Shown here: piece by piece, positions 17,666-25,554 of the stretch
How positions within the stretch are numbered: position 1 is the stretch's first letter
Layout of the letters: each line of letters opens with the position of its first letter
Source: Streptomyces sp. F001
Lineage (GTDB): Bacteria; Actinomycetota; Actinomycetes; Streptomycetales; Streptomycetaceae
Direction of reading: 5' to 3'
NCBI RefSeq assembly: GCF_004187715.1
Contig: NZ_QZWF01000011.1
Location: forward strand, 62,001 to 126,000
DNA length: 64,000 nt
The notes under the pieces: generated by a model
Seen by the model: the letters and a program-made list of their open reading frames with translations, nothing else
What the model was told of the DNA's origin: nothing
Databases searched by the model: none
Translations under genes and position numbers: made by a program

Positions 17666-18441
17666 TGCGTACTACGAGGATGCTGGGCGCAGCCCTGCTG
17701 ACGCTCGGACTGGCCGCGGCTCCCGCGGTGGCCGACTCCACACCGTCCCCTTCGGGCGACAGCTCGGCCCCGACCGAGGCGGGCACGTCGTTCCGTACCG
17801 CGACCGAGGTCGACCAGGGTCAGACGGCCACGGCGAACGCCTCGGCGGGCGACTACCTGTACTGGTCGTTCCCGGCGGACGCCGGACAGCGCCCGACCGT
17901 CAAGGCCACGGTGAAGCTGCCGGACACGCACGCCGCCGAGACCTGGCAGATCGACGTGTACGACGGGCTGCGCCGCCGCCAGGCCTGCCAGTACGGCCCA
18001 CAGACGCGCACCGCCGCATCGGGCGCGGCCTCCGTCGATCTGGCGTGCACGCTGCGCACGATCCGCGCCTGGTCCGAGCCGTGGGCCAACGACCCGCTGC
18101 CGGGCACGTACTACCTCCGCCTGACCGCGGTGGGCCTGCCGACGTCCGACCTGGGTCTGCCCGTGAGCGCCGAGGTGCGGGTGGACGCCAAGGACATAGG
18201 CGGGTCGGCGGCGGTGGACGGTTCGCTGGCCGAGCCGCTGGTGCCCGGGGCCGCCGCCCAGCCCGAGGAGGATGCGTCGGCGTCGGCCGTTCTGTCGAGC
18301 ATCGAGCCGGAGGACGGCTGGGCGTCGGGCTGGTGGTCCGACCGGTGGGTGTGGACGGCGGTGGGCGGTGCGCTGGCCGCGCTCGCGGGTGTCGGCGGGT
18401 ATGCGCTGACGCGCGGGTCGGGGCGGCCCCCGAGGGTCTGA
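17665..18441 (+). CDS. Exported single-pass membrane protein, partner of the VWA protein
   Basis: A 258-residue protein of unrecognised family. It has a signal peptide (LGAALLTLGLAAAPAVA), a Ser/Pro/Thr-rich linker, then a beta-sandwich-like domain that begins SFRTATEVDQGQTATANASA, similar in pattern to bacterial pre-peptidase or galactose-binding modules. A C-terminal membrane helix (WVWTAVGGALAALAGVGGYAL) is followed by a short basic tail. The start ATG shares its A with the preceding TGA. The layout mirrors that of the VWA protein, and the pair probably forms an extracytoplasmic complex; that is inference. Confidence 0.7.
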   Translation: MRTTRMLGAALLTLGLAAAPAVADSTPSPSGDSSAPTEAGTSFRTATEVDQGQTATANASAGDYLYWSFPADAGQRPTVKATVKLPDTHAAETWQIDVYDGLRRRQACQYGPQTRTAASGAASVDLACTLRTIRAWSEPWANDPLPGTYYLRLTAVGLPTSDLGLPVSAEVRVDAKDIGGSAAVDGSLAEPLVPGAAAQPEEDASASAVLSSIEPEDGWASGWWSDRWVWTAVGGALAALAGVGGYALTRGSGRPPRV

Positions 18442-18453
18442 CCCATGACGTCG

Positions 18454-18487
18454 AGGCCCGCTGCACCCACCTCGGTGCAGCGGGCCT
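18454..18487. terminator. Strong bidirectional terminator
   Basis: AGGCCCGCTGCACC and GGTGCAGCGGGCCT form a perfect 14-base stem with a six-base loop, followed by TT. It separates the VWA operon from the convergent HxlR gene that stops at 18492. Confidence 0.8.
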
Positions 18488-18491
18488 TTCG

Positions 18492-19136
18492 CTACACGTC
18501 GCGCAATGCCTTGGCGAGCGTCCCGTCGCCGGTCACGGTGATACGCCCGTCCCGCACCGCGTCGGCCACGCTCAACTCCCCCCGCGCCAGGGCCGTACAG
18601 GTGCCGGTGTCCAGCACCAGCCGCACGTCGGGCTCGGCGGGGGCGGGCCCGTCACCGTAGACGGGACCGTCCACGGCACCGGCGTACACGTGGAAGTCCC
18701 CCTCCTCCAGCCGCACCTCGACGAGCCCCTCACCCTCCAGAGCCCGCAGCAGGGGCAGCGCGAACCAGTGCGCCCGCACCGCGTCCGTCGGCCGCCGCTC
18801 CCCCAACTCGGCCTGACCCCACCCGCCCAGCGCCTGCAGCACCGGCAGCAACTCACGCCCACGTGCGGTGAGTTCGTACACGTAGGCCGCACCGGGCGGC
18901 GACAGCCGGCGGCGCGTCGACAGCCCGTCCCGTTCCATGTCCTTCAGCCGCGAGGCGAGTACGTCCGTGCTGACGCCCGGCAGATCCGCGTGCAGGTCCG
19001 TGTAGCGGCGGGGGCCGGCGAGGAGTTCGCGGACGATCAGCAGGGTCCAGCGGTCGCCCACGACGTCGAGCGCGCGGGCTGCGGAACAGTACTGGTCGTA
19101 GCTTCGGCGAGGTGACATACGACGCAGTCTAGACAT
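18492..19136 (-). CDS. HxlR-family regulator with C-terminal SCP2-like domain
   Basis: A 214-residue regulator. The HxlR winged helix-turn-helix occupies roughly residues 10-110 (YCSAARALDVVGDRWTLLIV, RRYTDLHADLPGVSTDVLAS). It is followed by an SCP2-like sterol-carrier-type domain ending ARGELSVADAVRDGRITVTG, a combination seen in actinobacteria that may bind a hydrophobic ligand. ATG 19136 has a GGAAAG site ten bases upstream; ATG 19118 (MSPRRSYDQYCS) is an alternative. It is divergent from an aminotransferase gene, with an inverted-repeat operator candidate between them. Confidence 0.82.
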   Translation of the reverse strand: MSRLRRMSPRRSYDQYCSAARALDVVGDRWTLLIVRELLAGPRRYTDLHADLPGVSTDVLASRLKDMERDGLSTRRRLSPPGAAYVYELTARGRELLPVLQALGGWGQAELGERRPTDAVRAHWFALPLLRALEGEGLVEVRLEEGDFHVYAGAVDGPVYGDGPAPAEPDVRLVLDTGTCTALARGELSVADAVRDGRITVTGDGTLAKALRDV

Positions 19137-19149
19137 GTCGTTGGACTTT

Positions 19150-19175
19150 CCAAGCTGAAACTTGGTAAAACCAAG
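19150..19175. promoter_or_regulatory. Candidate operator between HxlR-SCP2 and aminotransferase genes
   Basis: Overlapping inverted repeats: CCAAG (19150-19154) with CTTGG (19161-19165), and CTTGGT-AAA-ACCAAG (19161-19175). They sit in the short divergent promoter region, suggesting control of both genes by the HxlR-type protein. Confidence 0.5.
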
Positions 19176-19199
19176 CAACACCAGATACCGGAGGGGCGC

Positions 19200-20408
19200 A
19201 TGGAGTTCCGGCAGTCGAGCAAGCTCAGCGAGGTCTGTTACGAGATCCGCGGCCCGGTGATCGAGCAGGCCGACGCGCTGGAGGAGGCGGGGCACAGCGT
19301 GCTGCGCCTCAACACCGGCAACCCCGCCGTCTTCGGCTTCGAGGCGCCGGAGGAGATCCTCCAGGACATGATCCGGATGCTCCCGCAGGCGCACGGCTAC
19401 ACCGACTCGCGCGGCATCCTCTCCGCCCGCCGCGCCGTCGCCCAGCGCTACCAGACCCTGGGCCTGGACGTCGGCGTCGACGACGTCTTCCTCGGCAACG
19501 GCGTCTCCGAGCTGGTCTCCATGGCCGTACAGGCGCTGGTGGAGGACGGCGACGAAGTCCTCATCCCGGCCCCCGACTTCCCGCTGTGGACGGCGGTGAC
19601 GACCCTCGCGGGCGGCAAGGCGGTCCACTACCTGTGCGACGAGCAGGCCGACTGGTACCCCGACCTGGACGACATGGCGTCAAAGATCACGGACCGCACC
19701 AAGGCCGTGGTCATCATCAACCCCAACAACCCCACCGGCGCGGTCTACCCGAAGGAGATCATCCAGGGCATCCTCGACCTCGCCCGCCGGCACGGACTGA
19801 TGGTGTTCGCCGACGAGATCTACGACCAGATCCTCTACGACGACGCCGTGCACCACTCGACCGCCGCGCTCGCGCCCGACCTGGTGGTCCTGACCTTCTG
19901 CGGGCTGTCGAAGACGTACCGGGTGGCGGGCTTCCGCTCCGGCTGGCTGGTCGTCACCGGCCCGAAGCAGCACGCGAAGGACTACCTGGAGGGCCTCACG
20001 ATGCTGGCCTCCATGCGTCTGTGCGCCAACGCGCCCGCCCAGTACGCCATCCAGGCCGCGCTCGGCGGCCGCCAGTCCATCCACGAGCTGACCGCGCCGG
20101 GCGGACGGCTGCGCGAACAACGCGACGTGGCCTGGGAGAAGCTCAACGAGATCCCCGGCGTGTCGTGCGTGAAACCCAAGGGTGCGCTGTACGCGTTCCC
20201 GCGCATCGATCCCAAGGTGCACAAGATCCACGACGACGAGAAGTTCGTCCTGGACCTGCTGCTGCGGGAGAAGATCCAGGTCGTCCAGGGCACTGGCTTC
20301 AACTGGCCGACGCCTGATCACTTCCGGATCCTGACGTTGCCGCACGCGGATGATCTGGAGGCGGCGATCGGGCGGATCGGGCGGTTCCTGAGCGGGTATC
20401 GGCAGTAG
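19200..20408 (+). CDS. Class I/II aminotransferase (alanine-transaminase type)
   Basis: A 402-residue PLP-dependent aminotransferase of the AlaA-like group. It shows LNTGNPAVFGFEAPEEI, GYTDSRGILSARRAVA, NPNNPTGAVYPKE, the DEIYDQILYD loop and the PLP-lysine motif CGLSKTYRVAGFRSGW. Such enzymes usually transfer amino groups between alanine and glutamate or related keto acids. ATG 19200 follows GGAGGGG. A histidine phosphatase gene starts 20 bases downstream. The HxlR regulator is divergent and shares its promoter region. Confidence 0.92.
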   Translation: MEFRQSSKLSEVCYEIRGPVIEQADALEEAGHSVLRLNTGNPAVFGFEAPEEILQDMIRMLPQAHGYTDSRGILSARRAVAQRYQTLGLDVGVDDVFLGNGVSELVSMAVQALVEDGDEVLIPAPDFPLWTAVTTLAGGKAVHYLCDEQADWYPDLDDMASKITDRTKAVVIINPNNPTGAVYPKEIIQGILDLARRHGLMVFADEIYDQILYDDAVHHSTAALAPDLVVLTFCGLSKTYRVAGFRSGWLVVTGPKQHAKDYLEGLTMLASMRLCANAPAQYAIQAALGGRQSIHELTAPGGRLREQRDVAWEKLNEIPGVSCVKPKGALYAFPRIDPKVHKIHDDEKFVLDLLLREKIQVVQGTGFNWPTPDHFRILTLPHADDLEAAIGRIGRFLSGYRQ

Positions 20409-20428
20409 CAGGCTCCTAGCCTTGCCGC

Positions 20429-21028
20429 ATGGGTGATCTCTTTCTCGTCCGGCACGGGGAGACCGAGTGGTCGCGGTCCGGGCGGCATACCGGGCGGACC
20501 GATGTGCCGCTGACCGAACACGGGCGGGACGAGGCACGCGCGCTGGTGCCGCTGATCCGCTCGCACCGGATCGGGGCCGCGTTCGTCAGCCCGCTGCAGC
20601 GGGCGCGGGAGACGGCGGAGCTGATCGGGCTGCACGGCCCACGGGTCGACGCGGATCTCGCGGAGTGGGACTACGGCGGCTACGAGGGGATCACCACCGT
20701 CGAGATCCAGCGTGAGCGGCCCGGCTGGTTCCTGTTCGCGGACGGGGTGCCGCCCGGGCCGCCGGAGCATCCCGGGGAGAGCGTGGAGCAGGTCGGGGAG
20801 CGCGCCGACCGGATGCTGGCCAAGGTGGACGCCGCGCTCGCCAACACCGAGGGGTGTGTGGTGCTGGTGTCGCACGGGCACTTCCTGCGGGTGCTGACGG
20901 CGCGGCGGCTCGGGCTGTCGCCGGCGGCCGGCGCGCTGTTCCAGCTGGCGACGGGCACGCTGTGCCGGCTGAGCACGGAGCACGGGCGGCCGGTGATCGC
21001 CGGGTGGAATGTCAGACCCTCGTCGTAA
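20429..21028 (+). CDS. Histidine phosphatase family protein
   Basis: A 199-residue phosphoglycerate-mutase-fold phosphatase. The catalytic LVRHGETEWSRSGRHTG motif is at the N-terminus, the second Arg is in SPLQRARETAEL, and the C-terminal catalytic His is in VLVSHGHFLRVLTAR. The substrate is not predictable. The 20-base spacing suggests cotranscription with the aminotransferase. Confidence 0.9.
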   Translation: MGDLFLVRHGETEWSRSGRHTGRTDVPLTEHGRDEARALVPLIRSHRIGAAFVSPLQRARETAELIGLHGPRVDADLAEWDYGGYEGITTVEIQRERPGWFLFADGVPPGPPEHPGESVEQVGERADRMLAKVDAALANTEGCVVLVSHGHFLRVLTARRLGLSPAAGALFQLATGTLCRLSTEHGRPVIAGWNVRPSS

Positions 21029-21075
21029 CCTTCGAAGCGATGGGGACAGTGACCAGCGCCGGGGAGGAGTACGTC

Positions 21076-21711
21076 ATGACGCGACCGCCGACCGCCGCCC
21101 AGCGGCGTGTCATCGACGCCGCCGATCCCGTCACCGGGCGGCTGCGCGGTACGGAGGCACAGCTCGCGGCGCTGGTGAAGCGGGGGCTCGCTTTCCGGCA
21201 TCCGCGGCCGCCGCACGATCACTTTCTGACGCCGGCGGGGCATCGAATACGGGAGGCGGCGCCCGAAGCCCCCGAGCCTGCAGCGGAGGCTCCCGCCGCC
21301 TCCGGTGTGTTCGCCGCCCGTATCGGCGGTGAGGAGGGCGCCCCGGAGATGGGTCCGGCGCGCGTCCGTGAGGTGCACAGCGCCTGGCAGGGGCTGCTGG
21401 AGCTGCGCCGGATGACCAATCCGGACGGTGCCATGGACCGGCCGTGCGGGTGGGAGCGTAAGCATCTGGTGCAGGCCGCCGCGCTCGCCCTGGAGGCAGC
21501 CGGGCACCTCCCGGCCGGGCCGGAGCCGGATGCCGCGGGCCACCGGGTTCGGGCGACCCCGCAGCCGGAGGCGGTGGCCGTCCGCGAACCGGATCCCGAG
21601 GGGCTGCGGGCCTGCGCGGCCACGCTGGAGAAAGCGGGCTGGCAGGTCGGCGAGTACACGGAGCCACGGACGAGGGCGCGCTATCTCCTGGCTTCTCCGC
21701 GACGGATGTAA
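21076..21711 (+). CDS. Conserved hypothetical protein, helix-rich
   Basis: A 211-residue cytoplasmic protein with a strong GGGGAGGAG ribosome site six bases before ATG 21076. The N-terminal part (AAQRRVIDAADPVTGRLRG, LVKRGLAFRH, HDHFLTPAGHRIR) has the look of a winged helix with a beta hairpin. A Pro/Ala linker follows, then a second domain (REVHSAWQGLLELRRMTN) and a C-terminal EKAGWQVGEYTEPRTRARYL. No family was recognised. A DNA-binding role is possible but unsupported. It lies between the phosphatase and the thioesterase genes on the same strand. Confidence 0.7.
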   Translation: MTRPPTAAQRRVIDAADPVTGRLRGTEAQLAALVKRGLAFRHPRPPHDHFLTPAGHRIREAAPEAPEPAAEAPAASGVFAARIGGEEGAPEMGPARVREVHSAWQGLLELRRMTNPDGAMDRPCGWERKHLVQAAALALEAAGHLPAGPEPDAAGHRVRATPQPEAVAVREPDPEGLRACAATLEKAGWQVGEYTEPRTRARYLLASPRRM

Positions 21712-21766
21712 GGGGCACATGTCAGGATCGGTTGAACCACCAACTGCGGCAGGAAAAGGGGAAGTC

Positions 21767-22189
21767 GTGACCGAGCCGTTTTCCGTTCCGGTGACCGTCC
21801 GTGGGTACGAAACGGATGTGCAGGGGCACCTCAACCAGGCCGTGTACCTCAACTACGCGGAGCACGCCCGCTGGTCGCTGCTGCAGGCCGCCGGTATCAG
21901 CCAGGCCGGTCTCATCGGCAAGGGCGTGGGCCCGGTGGCCCTGGAGACGACGATCCGCTACAAGCGTGAGCTGCTCGCGGGCGACGAGGTCGAGGTGACG
22001 TGCGCCTTCGACTGGGGCAGCGGCAAGACGTTCCGCATCGAGCAGACGATCCGCAAGACGGACGGCACGGTGGCGGCCGAGGTCACCGCCGTCGGCGGGC
22101 TGCTGGACCTCAAGGAGCGCAGGCTGGTCGCCAATCCGCGGGAATACTTCAAGGAACTCGCCTCCGACCCCGCCCTGTTCGGCCTGTAG
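21767..22189 (+). CDS. Hotdog-fold acyl-CoA thioesterase
   Basis: A 140-residue 4HBT-type thioesterase. The motif RGYETDVQGHLNQAVYLNYA carries the conserved Asp and the GHxN pattern, and the two-strand PVALETTIRYKRELLAGDEV follows. Members hydrolyse acyl-CoA or acyl-carrier thioesters; the chain preference is unknown. GTG 21767 is preferred (AAAAGGGGAA site with good spacing). ATG 21719 would add 16 residues of low conservation. It converges on an HxlR gene two bases away. Confidence 0.87.
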   Translation: MTEPFSVPVTVRGYETDVQGHLNQAVYLNYAEHARWSLLQAAGISQAGLIGKGVGPVALETTIRYKRELLAGDEVEVTCAFDWGSGKTFRIEQTIRKTDGTVAAEVTAVGGLLDLKERRLVANPREYFKELASDPALFGL

Positions 22190-22190
22190 G

Positions 22191-22586
22191 TCACACCAAC
22201 TCCGGCGCGTGATCCTCGTCATAGGCCGCGCGCGACTCGGCGATGTAGACCCTGTTCTGCTCGGCCCAGTCGGTCAGGCGCTGCAGGGTCTCGTGCAACT
22301 CCCGGGCCACCGGCGTGAGTTCGTACTCCACCTTCGGCGGCACCGTCGGATGGACCGTACGCGTGACGAGGCCGTCGCGCTCCAGATTGCGCAGGGTGAG
22401 GGTCAGCATGCGGCGGCTGATGCCCTCGATGCTGCGCTCCAGCTCGGTGAAGCGGATGGGTCCGTGGGCGGCCGCGACGAGAATCTGGACGCTCCATTTT
22501 CCGGAGACCCTGTCAAGAACTTCGCGGACGGGGCACGCGTGCGCGTTCACGATCTGCGAGGTAACACCGGTGTTCCTCTGGGACAT
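22191..22586 (-). CDS. HxlR-family transcriptional regulator (copy 1)
   Basis: A 131-residue HxlR winged-helix protein: HACPVREVLDRVSGKWSVQI, RFTELERSIEGISRRMLTLT, then the wing PTVPPKVEYELTPVARELHE. The single N-terminal Cys is typical of members that sense electrophiles. It is divergent from an MFS efflux gene that it probably represses. It is a close paralogue of the regulator at 29650-30048, and both divergent regions contain an identical 13-base sequence (see 22635-22647). Confidence 0.92.
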   Translation of the reverse strand: MSQRNTGVTSQIVNAHACPVREVLDRVSGKWSVQILVAAAHGPIRFTELERSIEGISRRMLTLTLRNLERDGLVTRTVHPTVPPKVEYELTPVARELHETLQRLTDWAEQNRVYIAESRAAYDEDHAPELV

Positions 22587-22634
22587 TGAACTGCCTCCTT
22601 ACGCCGCTCTCCATGGTCACCCACGATGTTTCCC

Positions 22635-22647
22635 GTTACAAGTCGTG
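22635..22647 (+). promoter_or_regulatory. Predicted HxlR operator upstream of the MFS gene
   Basis: GTTACAAGTCGTG, ending 31 bases before the MFS start codon. The identical 13-mer, in the same orientation relative to the target gene, lies upstream of the oxidoreductase gene controlled by the paralogous HxlR (29589-29601). Confidence 0.65.
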
Positions 22648-22678
22648 CACCTATGGAGAATCCGGAGGCAGCGCCGCC

Positions 22679-24115
22679 ATGACGGCCATCGTCGAGTCCC
22701 CGACACGGACACCGCACCGAACGCAGCGAACGTACTCCCGCTGGGCGTCCCTCGTCGTCCTGTGCGCGGGAACGCTGATGACGATCCTGGACGGCAACAT
22801 CGTCACGGTCGCCATGCCCGCCATCCAGAGCGACCTCGGCTTCTCGGCACCGGGCCTCGCCTGGGTCGTCAACGCCTACCTGATCCCGTTCGGCGGGTTG
22901 CTGTTGCTGGTGGGCCGACTCGGCGATCTGATCGGCCGCAAGCGGATGTTCACGGCGGGGCTCGCCGTGTTCACCGCGACCTCGGTACTGTGCGGGGTGG
23001 CGATCGACCAGGGCGTGCTGATCGCGGCGCGTGCCCTGCAGGGCGTGGGCGGGGCGATGACCTCGGCCGTGGTGCTCGGCATGCTGGTCGCGTTGTTCCC
23101 CGAGCCGCGGGAACAGGCCCGCGCCCTCGCGGTGTTCAGCGCGGTCGGTGCGGCGGGCGGAGCGCTCGGTACGTTCCTCGGCGGAGCGCTGACGGAGGCC
23201 CTGAACTGGCACTGGATCTTCCTGATCAACCTGCCCATCGGGGTCGTGGCGTGGCTCGCGGCCGTGCGGGTGCTGGAGCCGGACCGCGGCGCGGGGCTGG
23301 GCAAGGGCGCCGACTACCCGGGCGCGGCGTTCGTGACCAGCGCCCTGATGCTCACGGTGTACGTCATCGTCGGCGCCGGCGACCGCGGCCTCACGGCCAC
23401 CCTGCTGCTGGCGGCCCTCGCCCTCGCCCTGTTCGTGGCGTTCACGCTCCGCCAGGCGCGGGCCACGCGTCCGCTGCTGCGGCTCAGGTTGTTCGGATCC
23501 TGGCTGCTGAGCGGTGCGAACGCCGTTCAGATGCTGATGATCGCGACGATGTACGGCTTCCAGTTCATCGGCGCCCTGTACATCCAACGCGTCCTGGGAT
23601 ACGGCGAGTTGCTCACCGGCACGGCCTTCCTGCCGGCGCCGGTCGCGATCGGGGTGCTGATGCTGGGCCTGTCGGCCCGTGCCGTCGGCCGGTTCGGGGC
23701 GTACCGGGTGCTGCTGGCCGGGCTGATGCTCATCGTCGCGGGCATGGCCTTGCTGAGCCGAGCCCCGGTGAACGGCTCGTACGTGACGGACGTACTTCCA
23801 CCCCTGCTCCTGCTCGCCACCGGCTTCGCCGCCGCGATGCCCGCGCTGACCGGGCTCGCGATGTCGGGGGCCCGCGAGGAGGACGCCGGGCTGGCGTCGG
23901 GACTCTTCAACACCACGCAGGTGGTGGGCGGTTCGCTGGGGCTCGCGGTGCTCTCGGTCCTGGCGGCGAGTCACACCGACGACCTGCTCGCCGGGGGCGC
24001 CGATCCGGTGACGGCCACGGCGGAGGGTTACCAACTGGCCTTCCAAGTAGGGACGTTGATGGCGGCGGGGGCGCTGGTGCTGGCGGCCGCGGTGCTGCGG
24101 AAGCGGCAGAACTGA
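22679..24115 (+). CDS. MFS multidrug efflux transporter (DHA2/14-TMS type)
   Basis: A 478-residue major facilitator with about 14 hydrophobic helices. Visible motifs are LDGNIVTVAMPAI in helix 1, the loop motif GRLGDLIGRKRMF between helices 2 and 3, and the antiporter-type motif around GALGTFLGGALTE. This is the profile of proton-coupled drug exporters. ATG 22679 has GGAGG ten bases upstream; the frame extends to 22586 but would cross the promoter. It is divergent from its probable HxlR repressor. Confidence 0.92.
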   Translation: MTAIVESPTRTPHRTQRTYSRWASLVVLCAGTLMTILDGNIVTVAMPAIQSDLGFSAPGLAWVVNAYLIPFGGLLLLVGRLGDLIGRKRMFTAGLAVFTATSVLCGVAIDQGVLIAARALQGVGGAMTSAVVLGMLVALFPEPREQARALAVFSAVGAAGGALGTFLGGALTEALNWHWIFLINLPIGVVAWLAAVRVLEPDRGAGLGKGADYPGAAFVTSALMLTVYVIVGAGDRGLTATLLLAALALALFVAFTLRQARATRPLLRLRLFGSWLLSGANAVQMLMIATMYGFQFIGALYIQRVLGYGELLTGTAFLPAPVAIGVLMLGLSARAVGRFGAYRVLLAGLMLIVAGMALLSRAPVNGSYVTDVLPPLLLLATGFAAAMPALTGLAMSGAREEDAGLASGLFNTTQVVGGSLGLAVLSVLAASHTDDLLAGGADPVTATAEGYQLAFQVGTLMAAGALVLAAAVLRKRQN

Positions 24116-24188
24116 GCACAACCATTCGCATACCCCGTGGGTCAGACCATGCAGGAGCAACCACCTCCAATGGAGACCAGGGGGAAAT

Positions 24189-24638
24189 ATGCGATACGCG
24201 CGTTCTGTCCTGTCCGCTGCCGCGTTGGCGGCCCTGACGGTGGGCACCACGGCCGCCCTGACGGCGCCCGCCTCCGCCGCACCCAACACCACCCCGCAGA
24301 AGGTCTGCGGAAGCGGCTACAAGACCGTGAACTCGGCACCCGTCGGCTCGCTGGGCACCGTCTACCTGACGTACAACGCCACCAACGGCGAGAACTGCGT
24401 GGCGACCATCCGCAACAACCCGGGCACCGCCCTGGGGATGTCCGCGTGGATCTACGTCCCGGACACCGACGAGTACCACGAGGACAACGGTTTGTTCACC
24501 TCGTACGCCGGACCGACCTACGTCTACGGCAAGGCCCACTGCGTCGACTGGGGCGGTCACATCAAGAACGTGTACGTGCAGGTGACGGGCTCCAACTGCG
24601 GCGCCCTGAAGGAGCACCGGGTGACCTTCACCCGCTGA
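24189..24638 (+). CDS. Secreted spore-associated-protein-like (SapA-like) protein
   Basis: A 149-residue exported protein. The signal peptide ends near TAPASAAPN. The mature part contains four Cys residues (KVCGSGY, ENCVATI, AHCVDWGG, SNCGALK) that could form two disulfides, plus the YLTYNATNGENC and YAGPTYVYGKAHC segments that resemble the spore-associated protein A of Streptomyces. Function of the family is unknown. A perfect hairpin terminator follows. Confidence 0.78.
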   Translation: MRYARSVLSAAALAALTVGTTAALTAPASAAPNTTPQKVCGSGYKTVNSAPVGSLGTVYLTYNATNGENCVATIRNNPGTALGMSAWIYVPDTDEYHEDNGLFTSYAGPTYVYGKAHCVDWGGHIKNVYVQVTGSNCGALKEHRVTFTR

Positions 24639-24655
24639 CCCGGCACAGGGGTACG

Positions 24656-24696
24656 GCTCGCCCTGGCAGGACTCGCGGAGTTCTGCCAGGGCGAGC
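24656..24696. terminator. Hairpin terminator after the SapA-like gene
   Basis: GCTCGCCCTGGCAG and CTGCCAGGGCGAGC form a perfect 14-base stem around a 13-base loop, 17 bases after the stop codon. Confidence 0.75.
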
Positions 24697-24845
24697 GCGT
24701 GTCGCTGTGCGGCGCGCCTGGGGCCTGTCCGGCGGAGCTTGTGACTGATACGAGGCCGGTGCTTGGTTCAGGGCGAGGAGCTCAGGCCGTACGTCGCCGA
24801 AAACCTGGCGACAGCCGGAGACCCGACACAGTAGCGTCCGCAGGC

Positions 24846-25361
24846 ATGTCTCCTTCACTTGAACGTCCCCCGTTTCAGGCCGACGAGCGCACCGCGCTCA
24901 TTGGCTGGCTGGACCTTCAGCGGCAGATCCTGCGATGGAAGTGCGAGGGCCTCAGCGAGGCGGATGCGCACCGCTCCGTCATCCCGACCTCGCCGGCGAT
25001 GACGATGGCCGGGCTCATCAGCCATATGCGGTGGGTCGAGCACACCTGGCTGGAGGTGCTGTTCCTTGGTGGAGACGAAACGCAGAGCCCGTCCTTCGAC
25101 GAGACGGACGAGGACGCCGACTGGCGCACCGACGGCGTCACGCTGAAGCAGCTGCTCGAGGATTACGAGACCCAGTGCGCCCGAAGCAACGAGATCGTGG
25201 CCGCAGCCTCTCTGGACGACGTCGGTCGCCACCATGGCTACCGCTCCGGCAAGGCCAACCTCCGATGGATGCTCATCCACCTCATCGAGGAGACCGGACG
25301 GCATGCCGGACACGCGGACATCGTGCGGGAGCTGCTCGACGGGGCGAAGGGGTACTACTAA
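24846..25361 (+). CDS. DinB-family metal-dependent protein
   Basis: A 171-residue four-helix DinB/YfiT-type protein. The three metal-ligand histidines are visible: one in LISHMRWVEHTWLEVLF and two in HLIEETGRHAGHADIV. Members are thiol transferases or hydrolases, or of unknown function. The stop lies 15 bases from the convergent stop of the TnpB-like gene, so the mobile element's right boundary is very close to this gene's end. Confidence 0.88.
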   Translation: MSPSLERPPFQADERTALIGWLDLQRQILRWKCEGLSEADAHRSVIPTSPAMTMAGLISHMRWVEHTWLEVLFLGGDETQSPSFDETDEDADWRTDGVTLKQLLEDYETQCARSNEIVAAASLDDVGRHHGYRSGKANLRWMLIHLIEETGRHAGHADIVRELLDGAKGYY

Positions 25362-25376
25362 GACTTGATCCGCAAT

Positions 25377-25554
25377 TCACCAAAGGGTGAGCTGTGGACT
25401 GCACGCGGGGCGGGGTCCGGGCTTTCCGGCGTGGTCACGCACGAGGCGCGGCTCATCCGGGGTTGCTCGGTCCCGCCGTCCGGCGGTTCGGTGAGCAGAG
25501 GCCCCGTGCTGTCGCGGGACTGCCACGCGACCAGCACCCCGAGGGGTGTTCTGG
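25377..25554 (-). ncRNA. Candidate omega-RNA-like region overlapping the 3' end of the TnpB-like gene
   Basis: Three hairpins fall in the last 180 bases of the coding sequence. CCAGCACCCC pairs with GGGGTGTTCTGG (25531-25554, two mismatched T), CCGCC pairs with GGCGG (25473-25486), and TCACC pairs with GGTGA at the very end (25377-25390). In known TnpB systems the guide RNA scaffold overlaps the tnpB 3' end and the guide is the flanking DNA. Here that flank would be the dinB 3' end. This is inference; no RNA data are available. Confidence 0.3.
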
